Assembly (NCBI GenBank): GCA_963922335.1
Contig: CAWUIB010000005.1
Location: 180,370-244,369 of the forward strand
Direction: 5' to 3'
Length of the DNA: 64,000 nt
Source: CALBPI01 sp963922335
Lineage (GTDB): Bacteria > Pseudomonadota > Gammaproteobacteria > Steroidobacterales > Woeseiaceae
Positions 18,501 through 27,207 of this stretch are shown one piece after another. The notes beneath the pieces are model-generated. The model was given only the letters and a program-made list of their open reading frames with translations. It ran no database searches and was not told the origin of the DNA. Made by a program: the position numbers and the translations under genes. The first letter of the stretch is position 1, and every line of letters starts with the position of its first letter.

Positions 18501-18696
18501 CGGCGATACACTACTTGGTGCTGAGCTGGATGTGATCAACGCACAGTTGATGGCGGCCGGCTTTGAGCCGCTTGTCGTACTCGATCGTGCGAGCTGGGAC
18601 GAGGAGGCGGGTGTAACCAACTTTACCGTCGCTGCAAGCAAGCATTTCTGGCGCCATCGTCTGCCGGCTGCGCTTCAGGATTTTCGCCTTTGGTAA
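15538..18696 (+). CDS. Exported VPS10/sialidase-like beta-propeller protein
   Basis: A 1052-residue exported protein. The ATG at 15538 has TTGGGGAG just upstream and gives a signal peptide (MIRMKTGLAALLIATGAQA); the frame is open further upstream but without such a site. Repeated Asp-box-like units (KSDDGG, RSTDGGKNWTHL, RTQDGGATWENV, RSTDGGDTWELL, RSDDGGDTWSEM, RSRDRGESWEAI, LTRNGGKDWNNV) define a ten-bladed-type VPS10/BNR propeller over about residues 30-730. A beta-sandwich and helical region follow. Proteins of this kind are abundant in proteolytic environmental bacteria, but no substrate is established. No sialidase catalytic residues are evident, so binding rather than glycosidase activity is likely. 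Confidence 0.8.
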   Translation: MIRMKTGLAALLIATGAQAAIEIDSSTFGGLTARSIGPAVMSGRISAIDGVTREDGATTLYIGAASGGVWKSDDGGIVYKPVFDGHMQSIGAVRVDPSNDETVWVGTGESWVRNTVSPGDGVYRSTDGGKNWTHLGLKESDHIAELLVHPDDSDTVFVCALGHLWTSGGDRGVFRTQDGGATWENVLSIDEATSCSDLAMTPDGSTLYAGFWQVRRYPDFFESGGETSGLYRSTDGGDTWELLTEGLPETEKGRIAVTVAPSEPSRVFATIESENTALYRSDDGGDTWSEMDDSTNVQMRPFYFGELVVDPSDKDRVYKPGFSLTVSTDGGDTFSAMFGAGFSVSIHPDHHALWVNPSNPSQVVLGTDGGVYISEDKGFHWRHVANLPVSQFYHVAVDSDWPYNIYGGLQDNGSWKGPSQAPGGVQNRHWENVGFGDGFWTFPDPSNERYLYSEYQGGQLKRVDTETSEIKRIQPAPEPGQEPLRFNWNTPLHMSPNKPGTIYFGAQYLFRSRDRGESWEAISPDLTTDDPQGQRQAESGGLTIDNSTAENYTTIYSISESPLDHRVIWVGTDDGNVQLTRNGGKDWNNVVENIDGVPAGTWVSRVEASPHDKSTAFVTFDGHRRGDMDTYVFMTEDYGSTWRSISTEEINGYAWVIKQDPVNADLLFLGTEEGLYITLDQGLNWTRFSENLPQVAVHDLVVHPTEHDLVIGTHGRGVYVIDDITPLRGITQEVIDSNVAILGTRPAPMVLNTQLQVFGANDSFVGINPPQSATIVYYLKKRHLFGDLKIEIFDSEDRLITTLPGGKRRGLNRVEWPMRFKAPKFPPATNLVPGFMGPRVPEGEYRVVLTKGKEQIESSVQLVADPRTPHSKKDRLQQQQLALDLYGMINDLSFLSDNLITIRDQSNAYAEASDETLSDALTAYSESLESLRTSLSSSKGGMITGEEQLRERLGTLYGNVTSYDGRPTATQFARLETLTVELEGAMADGDTLLGAELDVINAQLMAAGFEPLVVLDRASWDEEAGVTNFTVAASKHFWRHRLPAALQDFRLW

Positions 18697-18741
18697 CTGA
18701 CCTGCGCTAAATGATCCGGCGCTTATGCCGATAGCACACGT

Positions 18742-19254
18742 ATGGCAGGCGTTCGTCTGCCATTTCGTGTGCGAGTACCAAGTGAAGCGTCGGAGAGTCT
18801 TGTGGATCCGGATTTGACCGGAACAATTCGAATCAAACGAAAGCCCAAGGTCATCACCGATGACGTTGGCGGTACTGTTTGGGTGGATGACGTCGAATCA
18901 GTCGAACTGGAACTGGTGTCCACCATGATGCTTGAAGTCCTTATCGATGAGGACGAGGAAACAGTTCGTCAACGGCTCAAAGACATCGAAGCGACCGGCA
19001 GCGGTGTTCTCGCTCGTGACCCTCGAAATGCATCCTTCGAGGTGGTTGACGACAAGGAGTTGGCGAAGGCACTTAAGACTGCCGATGAAGGGCCTTCTGT
19101 TAGCGAGATTGATGAGTTGTCGCTAGTGTCGACGCAAATGCTTCGTGTAATGATTGAGAAGCCGGAGTTGTCACCGCAGGAAGTATCCGATGAGTTGCAG
19201 TTACTCGAGGATGTTAAAGCATCTGGTGGATACGACCCCTACAACAGCGCCTGA
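18742..19254 (+). CDS. Hypothetical acidic protein with internal duplication
   Basis: A 170-residue acidic, soluble-looking protein with no signal peptide and no family that I recognise. Two segments are clearly related: LELVSTMMLEVLIDEDEE followed by VRQRLKDIEATGSG (about residues 54-87) and LSLVSTQMLRVMIEKPEL followed by VSDELQLLEDVKASGG (about residues 126-163). This suggests a duplicated helix-turn-helix-like hairpin of about 35 residues. The N-terminal 50 residues are basic and beta-rich (RIKRKPKVITDD). No clear Shine-Dalgarno precedes the ATG at 18742. It sits in a 600-base slot between two unrelated exported proteins; coding bias and the duplicated protein pattern argue that it is real. 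Confidence 0.6.
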   Translation: MAGVRLPFRVRVPSEASESLVDPDLTGTIRIKRKPKVITDDVGGTVWVDDVESVELELVSTMMLEVLIDEDEETVRQRLKDIEATGSGVLARDPRNASFEVVDDKELAKALKTADEGPSVSEIDELSLVSTQMLRVMIEKPELSPQEVSDELQLLEDVKASGGYDPYNSA

Positions 19255-19331
19255 CATAAATTTCATTGCCAAGCTCGCGACGCATCTGAGACTATCTGTC
19301 GATGGATGAATTGTTGCGAAGGTATGAGTTG

Positions 19332-21098
19332 ATGCCCATTCGGTCTGTTGCTTTGGCGCTGTTCCTGATGGCACTCGTGGGATGCGGTGCGGAAACAGCC
19401 CCGAGTGATGCCGTTGCATCTTCCGATATGTCAGACGCTGACGTGATCCTTACCAATGCACGCGTGTACACGCTGAGTTGGGAAGAACCTTCGCTCGAGG
19501 GTGAAATCAGTAGCGATGCACCCTTAGATGAGCGTGGATGGCGTCCGGATGCGGAGGCGGTTGTCATCGAAGATGGCATTATCCGCTTTGTGGGTTCTAC
19601 CACCGACGCGATGAAACTGTCGGGTGACACAACCCGTGTGATCGATCTCGACGGTGCAACCGTACTTCCAGGACTTGTCGATTCGCACACCCATATTTTT
19701 GGGTTGGGCGCACTTCTCGACAAAGTGAATTTGATTGATGTTTCCGATGCATCTACAGCGATCGAATTGGTTCGTCGGCGCGCGCAATCCACACCCAAAG
19801 GCGAGTGGATTATTGGTCGTGGCTGGGATGAGGGCGCTTGGGCGAACAACTATCCGGACAAGCGCGAGTTGAGCGTGGCGGTTCCTGATCATCCGGTATT
19901 GCTCCGTGGACGGCATGGTTTTGCTGTGTGGGTCAATGAGAAAGCACTGGAGCTTGCGGGCGTGACCGCATCGTCGGTGGTGCCTGTCGGCGGTGAAATG
20001 CAGTTGGGTGAAGATGGGGCGCCCAGCGGGTTATTCATGAACCGTGCGGTCACGATGTTTGATCCTGTCTTGCCCGTACCGACGCGGGCTACCCTGCGGC
20101 GTCATGCACGACTGGGGCTTGAGCAGATGGCAAAAGATGGCTACACCGCCATCCATGACGCGGGTCTGGATTCGATGCAGATGCTTACGCTCGAGGCGAT
20201 GGAGGCCGAGGGTGAGTTGCCAATCCGCGTCTACGCGATGTTGTCGTTACGCGATGAGCCACTGATTCGGCGCTGGTTGGAAAAGGGGCCTGACAGCGAT
20301 GCGGACAGCATGTTGGTGACTCGTACCGTCAAGGCGTACTACGACGGCGCACTGGGCTCGCGTGGTGCAAGACTGCTTGCGGACTATTCGGACATGGCAG
20401 GCCATCGCGGCGTCAGCGGGGGCAATTACGGCTTTGACGAAGCGTTGAACGCCGAAGCGATGCGCGCAGGTTTTCAGATTGCGATCCACGCAATTGGAGA
20501 CGCGGGTAATCGCGAAGCGGTTGATATCCTGGAAGCGGTATTCCGCGAGTACCCGGAGACAATCGCTAACCGACACCGTATTGAGCATGCTCAGGTGCTG
20601 GCAGATTCTGATATTCCGAGACTGCGGCAGTACGACATGATCGCCTCGATGGAGCCACCGCACGCGATGGAGGATAAGGCGTGGGCAGAGGAGCGGCTAG
20701 GTTCAACGCGCATTCTTGGTGCTTATGCGTGGAGGACGCTGCGAGAGGCCGGCGCTCGACTCACATTCAACTCTGACAACCCAGGCTCGGATCACAGTAT
20801 TTTTTATGGGCTGCATTCAGCGATTACGAGACAGGATGCAAATCTACTTCCAGAGGGAGGATGGTATCCGGAGCAGCGTATGACGGTTGATGAAGCCATC
20901 CGTGCGTATACGTCGTGGTCAGCTCATGCGAGTTTCCGTGAGGGTCAGTCGGGCTATATCGAAGTAGGTCAGTGGGCGGACATCACTGTGATGGACGTCG
21001 ATCCATTTGCGTTGGCTGGTAATTCGCCGGAGAAAATCCTGGCAGGCCAAATCGTGTTGACAATGGTCGACGGTGACGTGGTGTACGAGCTTAACTAG
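19332..21098 (+). CDS. Amidohydrolase-3 family lipoprotein (YtcJ-like)
   Basis: A 588-residue protein. The ATG at 19332 gives a lipoprotein signal (FLMALVGC lipobox) and has GAAGG nine bases upstream; an in-frame ATG at 19302 lacks a ribosome site and would bury the signal. The metal-dependent TIM-barrel hydrolase signature is present: LPGLVDSHTH near the start of the barrel, VKAYYDGALGSRG around the middle, IHAIGDAG, HRIEHAQ and FNSDNPGS. YtcJ-type amidohydrolases act on amide or ring C-N bonds of unknown compounds. The lipobox suggests anchoring at the periplasmic face of a membrane, which is unusual but known for this family. Confidence 0.85.
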   Translation: MPIRSVALALFLMALVGCGAETAPSDAVASSDMSDADVILTNARVYTLSWEEPSLEGEISSDAPLDERGWRPDAEAVVIEDGIIRFVGSTTDAMKLSGDTTRVIDLDGATVLPGLVDSHTHIFGLGALLDKVNLIDVSDASTAIELVRRRAQSTPKGEWIIGRGWDEGAWANNYPDKRELSVAVPDHPVLLRGRHGFAVWVNEKALELAGVTASSVVPVGGEMQLGEDGAPSGLFMNRAVTMFDPVLPVPTRATLRRHARLGLEQMAKDGYTAIHDAGLDSMQMLTLEAMEAEGELPIRVYAMLSLRDEPLIRRWLEKGPDSDADSMLVTRTVKAYYDGALGSRGARLLADYSDMAGHRGVSGGNYGFDEALNAEAMRAGFQIAIHAIGDAGNREAVDILEAVFREYPETIANRHRIEHAQVLADSDIPRLRQYDMIASMEPPHAMEDKAWAEERLGSTRILGAYAWRTLREAGARLTFNSDNPGSDHSIFYGLHSAITRQDANLLPEGGWYPEQRMTVDEAIRAYTSWSAHASFREGQSGYIEVGQWADITVMDVDPFALAGNSPEKILAGQIVLTMVDGDVVYELN

Positions 21099-21147
21099 GT
21101 GCAACAGTTACCCGCGAAACAGCTGTCGAAAACGGTACACTATCGAT

Positions 21148-23217
21148 ATGTTCCGACAGCCCTCGAATTTCTGGCGACGCCTAAGTGTTGCCGTCGCTTG
21201 GTGCACTCTGCTGTATGCCGGAAGCGCGACGGCGCAATCCGAAGAAGATTCGTCGGTTCGCGAGGTTTTTGAGCCACAATCATTCGCGCGTTTCGCACCG
21301 CGGACAGCTTTGGATATGGCGCGTCAAGTGCCAGGGTTCCCGATTGATGAGGGAGAATCAGAGCGTGGTTTCGGACAAGCCGATACGAATATTCTCGTAA
21401 ACGGCCGTCGCATCTCCGGCAAGTCCAACGGCCCGGTAGCCGTTCTCGGCAGAATTCCAGTTGATGATGTGCTTCGGTTAGAAGTTGTGGATGGTGCGAG
21501 CCTCGATATCGGTGGACTTTCGGGGCAGGTACTCAACGTGGTGACCCGCTCGGGCGGCGGTATCAGTGGTCGTTTTTCCTACGCCCCTCAGGTTCGGACC
21601 GACAGTGTGGAGTCGAGATGGAGAAACGGTTCGCTCTCACTGTCCGGCGGCAGCGAAGCGACAGAGTGGACGTTTGAGGTCGCAAACGACCAAAACCCGA
21701 CTGGCTCGAGTGGCCCGGAGTTTGTCCGTGACGGGAATGGTGTTCTGCTGGATCTTCGTGATGAATTTGGCGGAAACACTTTTGACCAACCCGGGATTGC
21801 CGGCTCACTGACGCATATTTTCCCATCTGGGAACGTACTGAACCTGTCAGCTGAAGTGAATTGGTTCATTTTCGAGTCGGAGGAGATATCTCGGAGAAAC
21901 CCGGTGGGGGATGTTCCCCAGATTCGTGACCTCAGAGAAACTGAGGATGAGTTCAACTTCGAAGTCGGTGGAGACTATGAATTCAATGTTGGTGCTGGTC
22001 GGCTAAAACTGATCGGTCTGCACCGGTACGAAGACAGTCCGACAGAGGCGAGCGTTCGCTTCGATTTTGAGGATGGGCGCCCTCCGAGCGGGTCCGTATT
22101 CGAGCGCCGCGCCGAAGAGGCGGAAACGGTACTTCGTGGCGAATATACCTATTTCGGACTAGGTGGCGATTGGCAGTGGGCGCTCGAAGGAACGCATAAT
22201 TTCCTGGATATCGATGGTAGCCTTCGGGTGCGAGACGATACCGGTACGCTTGTACCTGCCGAGTTGCCCGGCGTGTCCTCCAGGGTTGAGGAAGATCGAG
22301 CGGAGATCACGGCGAGCTACAGTCGCTTGCTGAGCGCCGACCTCCAGTTGCAGGTCTCCCTCGGTGCTGAATACTCAGAAATTCGCCAGTCCGGTGAACT
22401 CGGGCAGACACGTGACTTTGTACGTCCGAAAGGCTTCGTTTCCCTCAACTGGGCGCCAAACGATGCGTTGGACGTGTCTCTGCAGCTCGAGCGTCGGGTT
22501 GGGCAGCTTCGATTTTTCGATTTTATCGCGTCAGTCAATGTTAACCAGGAGCGGGTAAACGTATCCAACGTGGATCTTGTGCCACCCCAAAGCTGGATTC
22601 TGGACCTACAAGCGCAGCAGTCATTGGGCGACTATGGTTCCGTGACCGTCAGTGCGTTCTTCGAGGACATCACGGATATCGTTGACCAAATACCGATCGA
22701 GGGCGGAGGTCAGGCGCCGGGGAACGTCGATTCCGCAGAGCGGTATGGTGTCGCTACGAACCTGACTTTTTTGTTTGATCCTCTGGGTTGGAATGGTGCG
22801 CGACTTGATTTCGAAGGCGCGTTTACTCGCTCGTCGGTTGTCGATCCACTAGTGGGCAATTCACGACCTATTTCGGACGATGATTATCTCGATTTTGAAT
22901 TCGTACTCCGGCAGGACTTCCCAGGAACGCAATGGGCGGCCGGATTCGAGTTTTTCTATGACGAATCACGCCCCTCCGTTCGCCTCGATGAAATTAGTCT
23001 TTTTACCCCCACCGGTGGATTCAGCCGCATGTTTGTTGAGCACAAAGACGTGTTCGGCATGACCATGCGCGGGAGTGTGGCCAACCTGAATGATCGCGGT
23101 AATGACTTTTCCCGTGTCATCTTCAATGATCGTGCGGCGAATGATATCGCCTTCTCGGAGGAACGGTTTCGCGATTTCGGGTTGCTGATTCGGTTGGAAA
23201 TAGAAGGGAGTTTTTGA
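21148..23217 (+). CDS. TonB-dependent receptor-like outer membrane protein
   Basis: A 689-residue outer membrane protein. The ATG at 21148 starts a signal peptide (VAVAWCTLLYAGSATA) and 25 upstream in-frame codons are ignored as they overlap the previous gene's end. The plug domain spans about residues 35-140 (ALDMARQVPGF, ILVNGRRISGK, VLRLEVVDGAS, VLNVVTRSG), and the remainder is a long beta-barrel ending in a terminal Phe. There is no obvious TonB box. Some members of this clade of small-plug receptors carry saccharide or peptide fragments, but the ligand is unknown here. It ends 3 bases before the photolyase gene, with an AAGGGAG site inside its last codons, so the two are coupled. Confidence 0.78.
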   Translation: MFRQPSNFWRRLSVAVAWCTLLYAGSATAQSEEDSSVREVFEPQSFARFAPRTALDMARQVPGFPIDEGESERGFGQADTNILVNGRRISGKSNGPVAVLGRIPVDDVLRLEVVDGASLDIGGLSGQVLNVVTRSGGGISGRFSYAPQVRTDSVESRWRNGSLSLSGGSEATEWTFEVANDQNPTGSSGPEFVRDGNGVLLDLRDEFGGNTFDQPGIAGSLTHIFPSGNVLNLSAEVNWFIFESEEISRRNPVGDVPQIRDLRETEDEFNFEVGGDYEFNVGAGRLKLIGLHRYEDSPTEASVRFDFEDGRPPSGSVFERRAEEAETVLRGEYTYFGLGGDWQWALEGTHNFLDIDGSLRVRDDTGTLVPAELPGVSSRVEEDRAEITASYSRLLSADLQLQVSLGAEYSEIRQSGELGQTRDFVRPKGFVSLNWAPNDALDVSLQLERRVGQLRFFDFIASVNVNQERVNVSNVDLVPPQSWILDLQAQQSLGDYGSVTVSAFFEDITDIVDQIPIEGGGQAPGNVDSAERYGVATNLTFLFDPLGWNGARLDFEGAFTRSSVVDPLVGNSRPISDDDYLDFEFVLRQDFPGTQWAAGFEFFYDESRPSVRLDEISLFTPTGGFSRMFVEHKDVFGMTMRGSVANLNDRGNDFSRVIFNDRAANDIAFSEERFRDFGLLIRLEIEGSF

Positions 23218-23220
23218 TCA

Positions 23221-24693
23221 ATGATCGTTATTTTGGGCAACCAACTTTTTCCACCTGAATGCCTCTCCGATTACAAGGATCATGAAGTGTTCATGGCAGA
23301 GGATATGGGCCTCTGCACCTACGAGCGGCATCATCAACAAAAAATCGTTTTGTTCCTCGCTGCGATGCGAAGCTACGCAGATGAGCTTCGCGCTGCAGGG
23401 TTTGAAGTTCACTATGAAGTGCTGGATGTGAAGAGCAAACAGACTTACGAGGCGCGTTTGAAGGCTGCGATGCAAAAAGCGGGCACGACGGAACTGGTTC
23501 ACTTCGAGATCGAGGACAAACCGTTCGAAGCGAGAGTGGAAGCGATGGTGGCTGCAGAAGGGTTTACGCAGACCGTGATCCCGTCTCCTATGTTCTCGTG
23601 CGAGCGCGAGCGTTTCGCGGAGTTCATCGACGGCAAGAAGCGTTTGTTGATGGGAGACTTCTACAAACAGCAGCGTCATCGCCTGGATATTCTTATCGAC
23701 GCCAACGGAGAGCCGGAAGGCGGTCAATATAGTTACGATGCAGAGAACCGGAAGAAGCTACCACGGAACGTTGAGCCACCCGTGATCGACGCCGCTGGTC
23801 AAAACGAACACGTGACGAGCGTGATCGATCTCGTTTCGGAGACGTTTCCGGATCATCCGGGTTCGGCGAGTGATTTTTGGTGGCCGACCTCTCGAAAACA
23901 AGCGCGGTCCTGGTTGAAGGAATTCGTTGAACAGCGACTCGAGTCGTTTGGCCCCTACGAGGACGCGATGACAACGCGCTCCTCGACGGTATTCCACAGT
24001 GTGCTGAGTCCGTTGATAAATATGGGGCTGCTGTTGCCAGACGAAGTCGCTGATGCGGTTGTCGAGAGGGCGGGCTCGGCGCCATTACCGAGTGTTGAAG
24101 GTTTTGTTCGCCAGGTAATCGGTTGGCGTGAGTTTATCCGGGGTATCTACCAGAACTTTAGTGAGCAGCAAGACGAAGCCAACTTTTGGTCCCATGAGCG
24201 TGAGTTGACCGACGATTGGTACGATGCCACCACTGGGATCGTGCCTCTGGACGACGCGATCAATACCGCCCAGTCTCTTGGCTGGGCCCACCATATCCCG
24301 CGACTGATGGTGCTCGGCAATCTGATGACCCTGTGTGAGATTCGACCAACGAGCGCGCATCGATGGTTTATGGAGATGTTCGTAGATTCCTCGGAGTGGG
24401 TCATGGGGCCAAATGTATATGGCATGGGGTTATTCAGTGATGGCGGTATCTTCGCAACGAAACCTTACATTTGTGGCTCCAATTACCTTCGCAAGATGAG
24501 TGATTACCCTAAAGGCGAATGGTGCGATGTTGTTGACGGACTCTACTGGCGTTTTATCGACAAGCACCGCGAGTTTTTCGCTGGGAATCCACGGTTGGCG
24601 CTGATGCCCCGTGCTTTGGACCGGCTCGCTAATGATCGCCGCGAACGTATTTTTGGATTGGCCGAGAGTTTTCTCGAGACGAAAACGAAATAG
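23221..24693 (+). CDS. Photolyase of the prokaryotic FeS-BCP/(6-4) family, cluster cysteines missing
   Basis: A 490-residue cytosolic flavoprotein homologue. N-terminal antenna domain (LGNQLFPP, QKIVLFLAAMRSYADELRAAGFEVHY) and C-terminal FAD domain (QVIGWREFIRGIY, HHIPRLMVLGN, WVMGPNVYGMGLFSDGG, YLRKMSDYP, LYWRFIDKH) match the bacterial photolyase-related family that repairs (6-4) photoproducts. The family binds a [4Fe-4S] cluster through four Cys (C350, C438, C441 and C454 in Agrobacterium PhrB). Aligned by eye, the first is Pro342, the CxxC after MSDY is lost (Pro430, with a shortened loop), and only Cys435 could remain. Fe-S binding is therefore unlikely. The start follows the receptor stop by 3 bases. 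Confidence 0.85.
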   Translation: MIVILGNQLFPPECLSDYKDHEVFMAEDMGLCTYERHHQQKIVLFLAAMRSYADELRAAGFEVHYEVLDVKSKQTYEARLKAAMQKAGTTELVHFEIEDKPFEARVEAMVAAEGFTQTVIPSPMFSCERERFAEFIDGKKRLLMGDFYKQQRHRLDILIDANGEPEGGQYSYDAENRKKLPRNVEPPVIDAAGQNEHVTSVIDLVSETFPDHPGSASDFWWPTSRKQARSWLKEFVEQRLESFGPYEDAMTTRSSTVFHSVLSPLINMGLLLPDEVADAVVERAGSAPLPSVEGFVRQVIGWREFIRGIYQNFSEQQDEANFWSHERELTDDWYDATTGIVPLDDAINTAQSLGWAHHIPRLMVLGNLMTLCEIRPTSAHRWFMEMFVDSSEWVMGPNVYGMGLFSDGGIFATKPYICGSNYLRKMSDYPKGEWCDVVDGLYWRFIDKHREFFAGNPRLALMPRALDRLANDRRERIFGLAESFLETKTK

Positions 24694-24720
24694 AACAAGC
24701 ACAACCGCCTGGGGGAAGGC

Positions 24721-26382
24721 ATGGCATTGGCGACAAGAATACTGACCGCTTTGCTGATTCTGGTATCAGCATCTGCAGACGCGCAGTTCAAATACGAGAA
24801 TGCGCTCATCGAAATCATTGATTCAAGCGTTGAGCCCGAGTCGCCAGGCGTTGCTGTCGGCGTGTTCACCGACGACCGCATTGCTTTCACGCACTATGCG
24901 GGTCTTGCGAATCTCGAATCGTCCACACCCATTGATGCGAACTCGAGATTCAATATTGCCTCCAACGCGAAGCAATTTACGGCGCTGATGATTCTGGAGT
25001 TGGTCGAACAGGGGTTGATCGACCTTGACGCGGATTTTCGCGAGTACCTGCCCGAGGCAATGCCCGGCATCACTCAGCCCATTTCGGTGAAGAGCTTGCT
25101 CACGCACACGAGTGGCGTACGTGATCTCTATGATCTGATCGCGATGACTGGAGTGACATGGTATGAGCGGCCGTTGGACAACGGCGATGCCATGGACTTG
25201 TTGAATCGTCAGGTCGAGTTGAATTTTCCAGTGGCGAGCGAGTATCAGTACAGCAACTCGAATTACATTCTGCTGGCAGAGGTCATTGAGGCGATATCAG
25301 AGACGCGCTTTAACGAATACGCCAATGCGTTTTTTGCTCGACTGAAAATGGACGGTACGGTCGTTCGCCGTCGATATGGTGAAGTTGTCCCGAACGTAGC
25401 CCGTGCGTATGGGAAATGGTCGGGCTGGCTCGAAGACCCGTCTATTGCTAACACCTTTGGGGATGGGTTCTTGTATACAACGCTTCAGGACCAGCTCGCA
25501 TGGGAAGCGCAAGTGTGGGGCGGTGAGTCGACTTTGCAGAGCGACCTGATCGCACGAAGCCAACAACCAATCGATGGTGTTTCAGCGACAGATGACTATG
25601 GGTATGGGCTTGAGTTCGGTAATTTTCGTGGGCTAGCGACCACTTTTCATATCGGAAGTACCGGTGGATACAACGCCTACACTCTGAGGTTTCCGTCTCT
25701 GAAAGCGACCGTTGTGGTTATGGCGAACTCGGGCGCGATTGATGTTGTAGGGCTTGGCCAACGCGTCGCGAGCGTCGTATTCGAAGGACAGTTTCCCTCT
25801 GAAACATCGTATCCGCCGGAGCCGGCTGAAGTCGGATCATCCGTTGCGATCGAACGTTTCGAAGGTCCCTACGAGCTGGATTCCGGAACCTTTATTCGCC
25901 TGGTTGTCCGTGATGGTGCTCTGTTCCGTGAAATCAGTGGTGCAGAGCCGGTGCGAATGGTTCCAGAGCGCGGCAACCTGTTTCACTACGAATCCAACCC
26001 AGATCTCAAGCTGGCATTGTTTGAGGCTTCCGATGGTCTGCGAAGTTTCGGGATATACGCACCGTTCCAGGCGCCGCAGTTTGCAACCCCGTTAACAGAG
26101 GCACCCGTCGGAGAGGATTACCGTCTGCGATTGCAGGGCACGTTTGTCAACAGCGAAACAGACACAGAGATCACCCTCGAATATCTTGATGGCGACGCGT
26201 TCGCCATGATCAAGAATGGGCGCCGCCGCGAGGCGACGTTGGTTGGAAAGAACTACCTTGCATGGAACGCGTATCGGTTTCGCGTGGTTTTCGACGATTC
26301 CGGGTACGCGGGGTCGCTGGTCGTCGATCGTGGCCGCATCCGAAACGTGGTTTTCCAGCGCGTCCGAACCGAAGAGAAGTAG
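24721..26382 (+). CDS. Exported serine hydrolase, beta-lactamase/DD-peptidase fold
   Basis: A 553-residue exported protein with a strong GGGGGAAGG site and a signal peptide (MALATRILTALLILVSASADA). The penicillin-binding fold covers about residues 30-360: S81-N-A-K84 nucleophile motif, Y177-S-N179 second motif, and H310-I-G as the third motif. A C-terminal lipocalin-like beta region (about 370-550: YELDSGTFIRL, LQGTFVNSETDTEITLEYLDGD) is common in D-aminopeptidase/esterase relatives. It probably cleaves an ester or D-amino peptide in the periplasm. It lies 27 bases after the photolyase in the same direction and is likely co-transcribed. Confidence 0.83.
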   Translation: MALATRILTALLILVSASADAQFKYENALIEIIDSSVEPESPGVAVGVFTDDRIAFTHYAGLANLESSTPIDANSRFNIASNAKQFTALMILELVEQGLIDLDADFREYLPEAMPGITQPISVKSLLTHTSGVRDLYDLIAMTGVTWYERPLDNGDAMDLLNRQVELNFPVASEYQYSNSNYILLAEVIEAISETRFNEYANAFFARLKMDGTVVRRRYGEVVPNVARAYGKWSGWLEDPSIANTFGDGFLYTTLQDQLAWEAQVWGGESTLQSDLIARSQQPIDGVSATDDYGYGLEFGNFRGLATTFHIGSTGGYNAYTLRFPSLKATVVVMANSGAIDVVGLGQRVASVVFEGQFPSETSYPPEPAEVGSSVAIERFEGPYELDSGTFIRLVVRDGALFREISGAEPVRMVPERGNLFHYESNPDLKLALFEASDGLRSFGIYAPFQAPQFATPLTEAPVGEDYRLRLQGTFVNSETDTEITLEYLDGDAFAMIKNGRRREATLVGKNYLAWNAYRFRVVFDDSGYAGSLVVDRGRIRNVVFQRVRTEEK

Positions 26383-26394
26383 GGTAGCCATGCA

Positions 26395-27207
26395 ATGATC
26401 ATTGATGCATGGGCACAACACCCCACACTTCGGCATGCTCAGGATGAGATGTTCGAGTCTCTACGACGATGGACAGGCACGAGCGCGCCAACAGAAGCGT
26501 TGCCTGTAGCGGCCACCATCGCAGCAATGGACGCCGCGGGCGTTTCCAAATCCCTGATTTCGGCGTGGGTGGCCCCCGGCAACACCATGATTTCCAACGA
26601 GGAGGTCGCATCGTTCGTCGAAGAGTATCCCGAACGTTTGGTGGGCGTGGGGTCCGTCGACATCAGCCGTCCGATGCGTGCGATCGATGAAATCCGACGC
26701 TGCGTCGATGAATTCGGTTTTGTGGGGATCCGAGTGCTGCCCTGGTTATGGGAGCGGCCACCAACCGACCCATTGTTCTATCCGGTCTATACGGCCTGTT
26801 GCGATTTAGGTGTCCCGTTTTGTACCCAGATCGGCCATACGGGGCCATTGCGATCTTCCGAGGTAGGCAGACCGATCTACCTGGATCGGGTGGCACTGGA
26901 TTTTCCTGACCTGACCATTGTGGCTGGACACATCGGTTATCCGTGGACCGAAGAAGCTGTTGCGGTGGCAACGAAGCATCCCAACCTATTCATTGATACC
27001 TCTGCATACACCGCGCGTCGCTATCCACCGGATTTGATCCGTTATCTGAAATCACACGGCAGAGACAAGGTGCTATTCGGTTCGAACTATCCCATGATTA
27101 CCGCGAGTCAGGCGTTGGAGGGGTTGGATAGTCTAGACCTTGATGCAGAGACCGAGCGTCGGTTTCTGTCTGAAAACGCGATTCGTGTCTACGGACTAGA
27201 CCGCTGA
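26395..27207 (+). CDS. Amidohydrolase-2 (ACMSD-type) family protein
   Basis: A 270-residue cytosolic TIM-barrel protein (MIIDAWAQHP, VGVGSVDI, GFVGIRVLPWLW, FCTQIGHTG, LTIVAGHIGYPW, FIDTSAYT, KVLFGSNYPM). The layout is that of amidohydrolase-2 proteins such as ACMSD and gamma-resorcylate decarboxylase. The first metal motif, usually DxHxH or DxHVH, reads D-A-W-A-Q-H-P, so one His ligand is replaced by Trp. The later His (AGHIGYPW) and Asp/Ser-Asn (LFGSNYP instead of LFGSDYP) positions also differ, which may weaken metal binding. The stop overlaps the presumed CTG start of the UbiA gene, making it the first gene of a coupled three-gene unit. Confidence 0.8.
   Translation: MIIDAWAQHPTLRHAQDEMFESLRRWTGTSAPTEALPVAATIAAMDAAGVSKSLISAWVAPGNTMISNEEVASFVEEYPERLVGVGSVDISRPMRAIDEIRRCVDEFGFVGIRVLPWLWERPPTDPLFYPVYTACCDLGVPFCTQIGHTGPLRSSEVGRPIYLDRVALDFPDLTIVAGHIGYPWTEEAVAVATKHPNLFIDTSAYTARRYPPDLIRYLKSHGRDKVLFGSNYPMITASQALEGLDSLDLDAETERRFLSENAIRVYGLDR

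Noticed and set aside
24721..26382. Beta-lactamase (antibiotic resistance) interpretation of the SxxK hydrolase
   Set aside because: SNAK, YSN and HIG motifs with a C-terminal lipocalin-like domain fit the esterase/D-aminopeptidase branch; KTG is absent.
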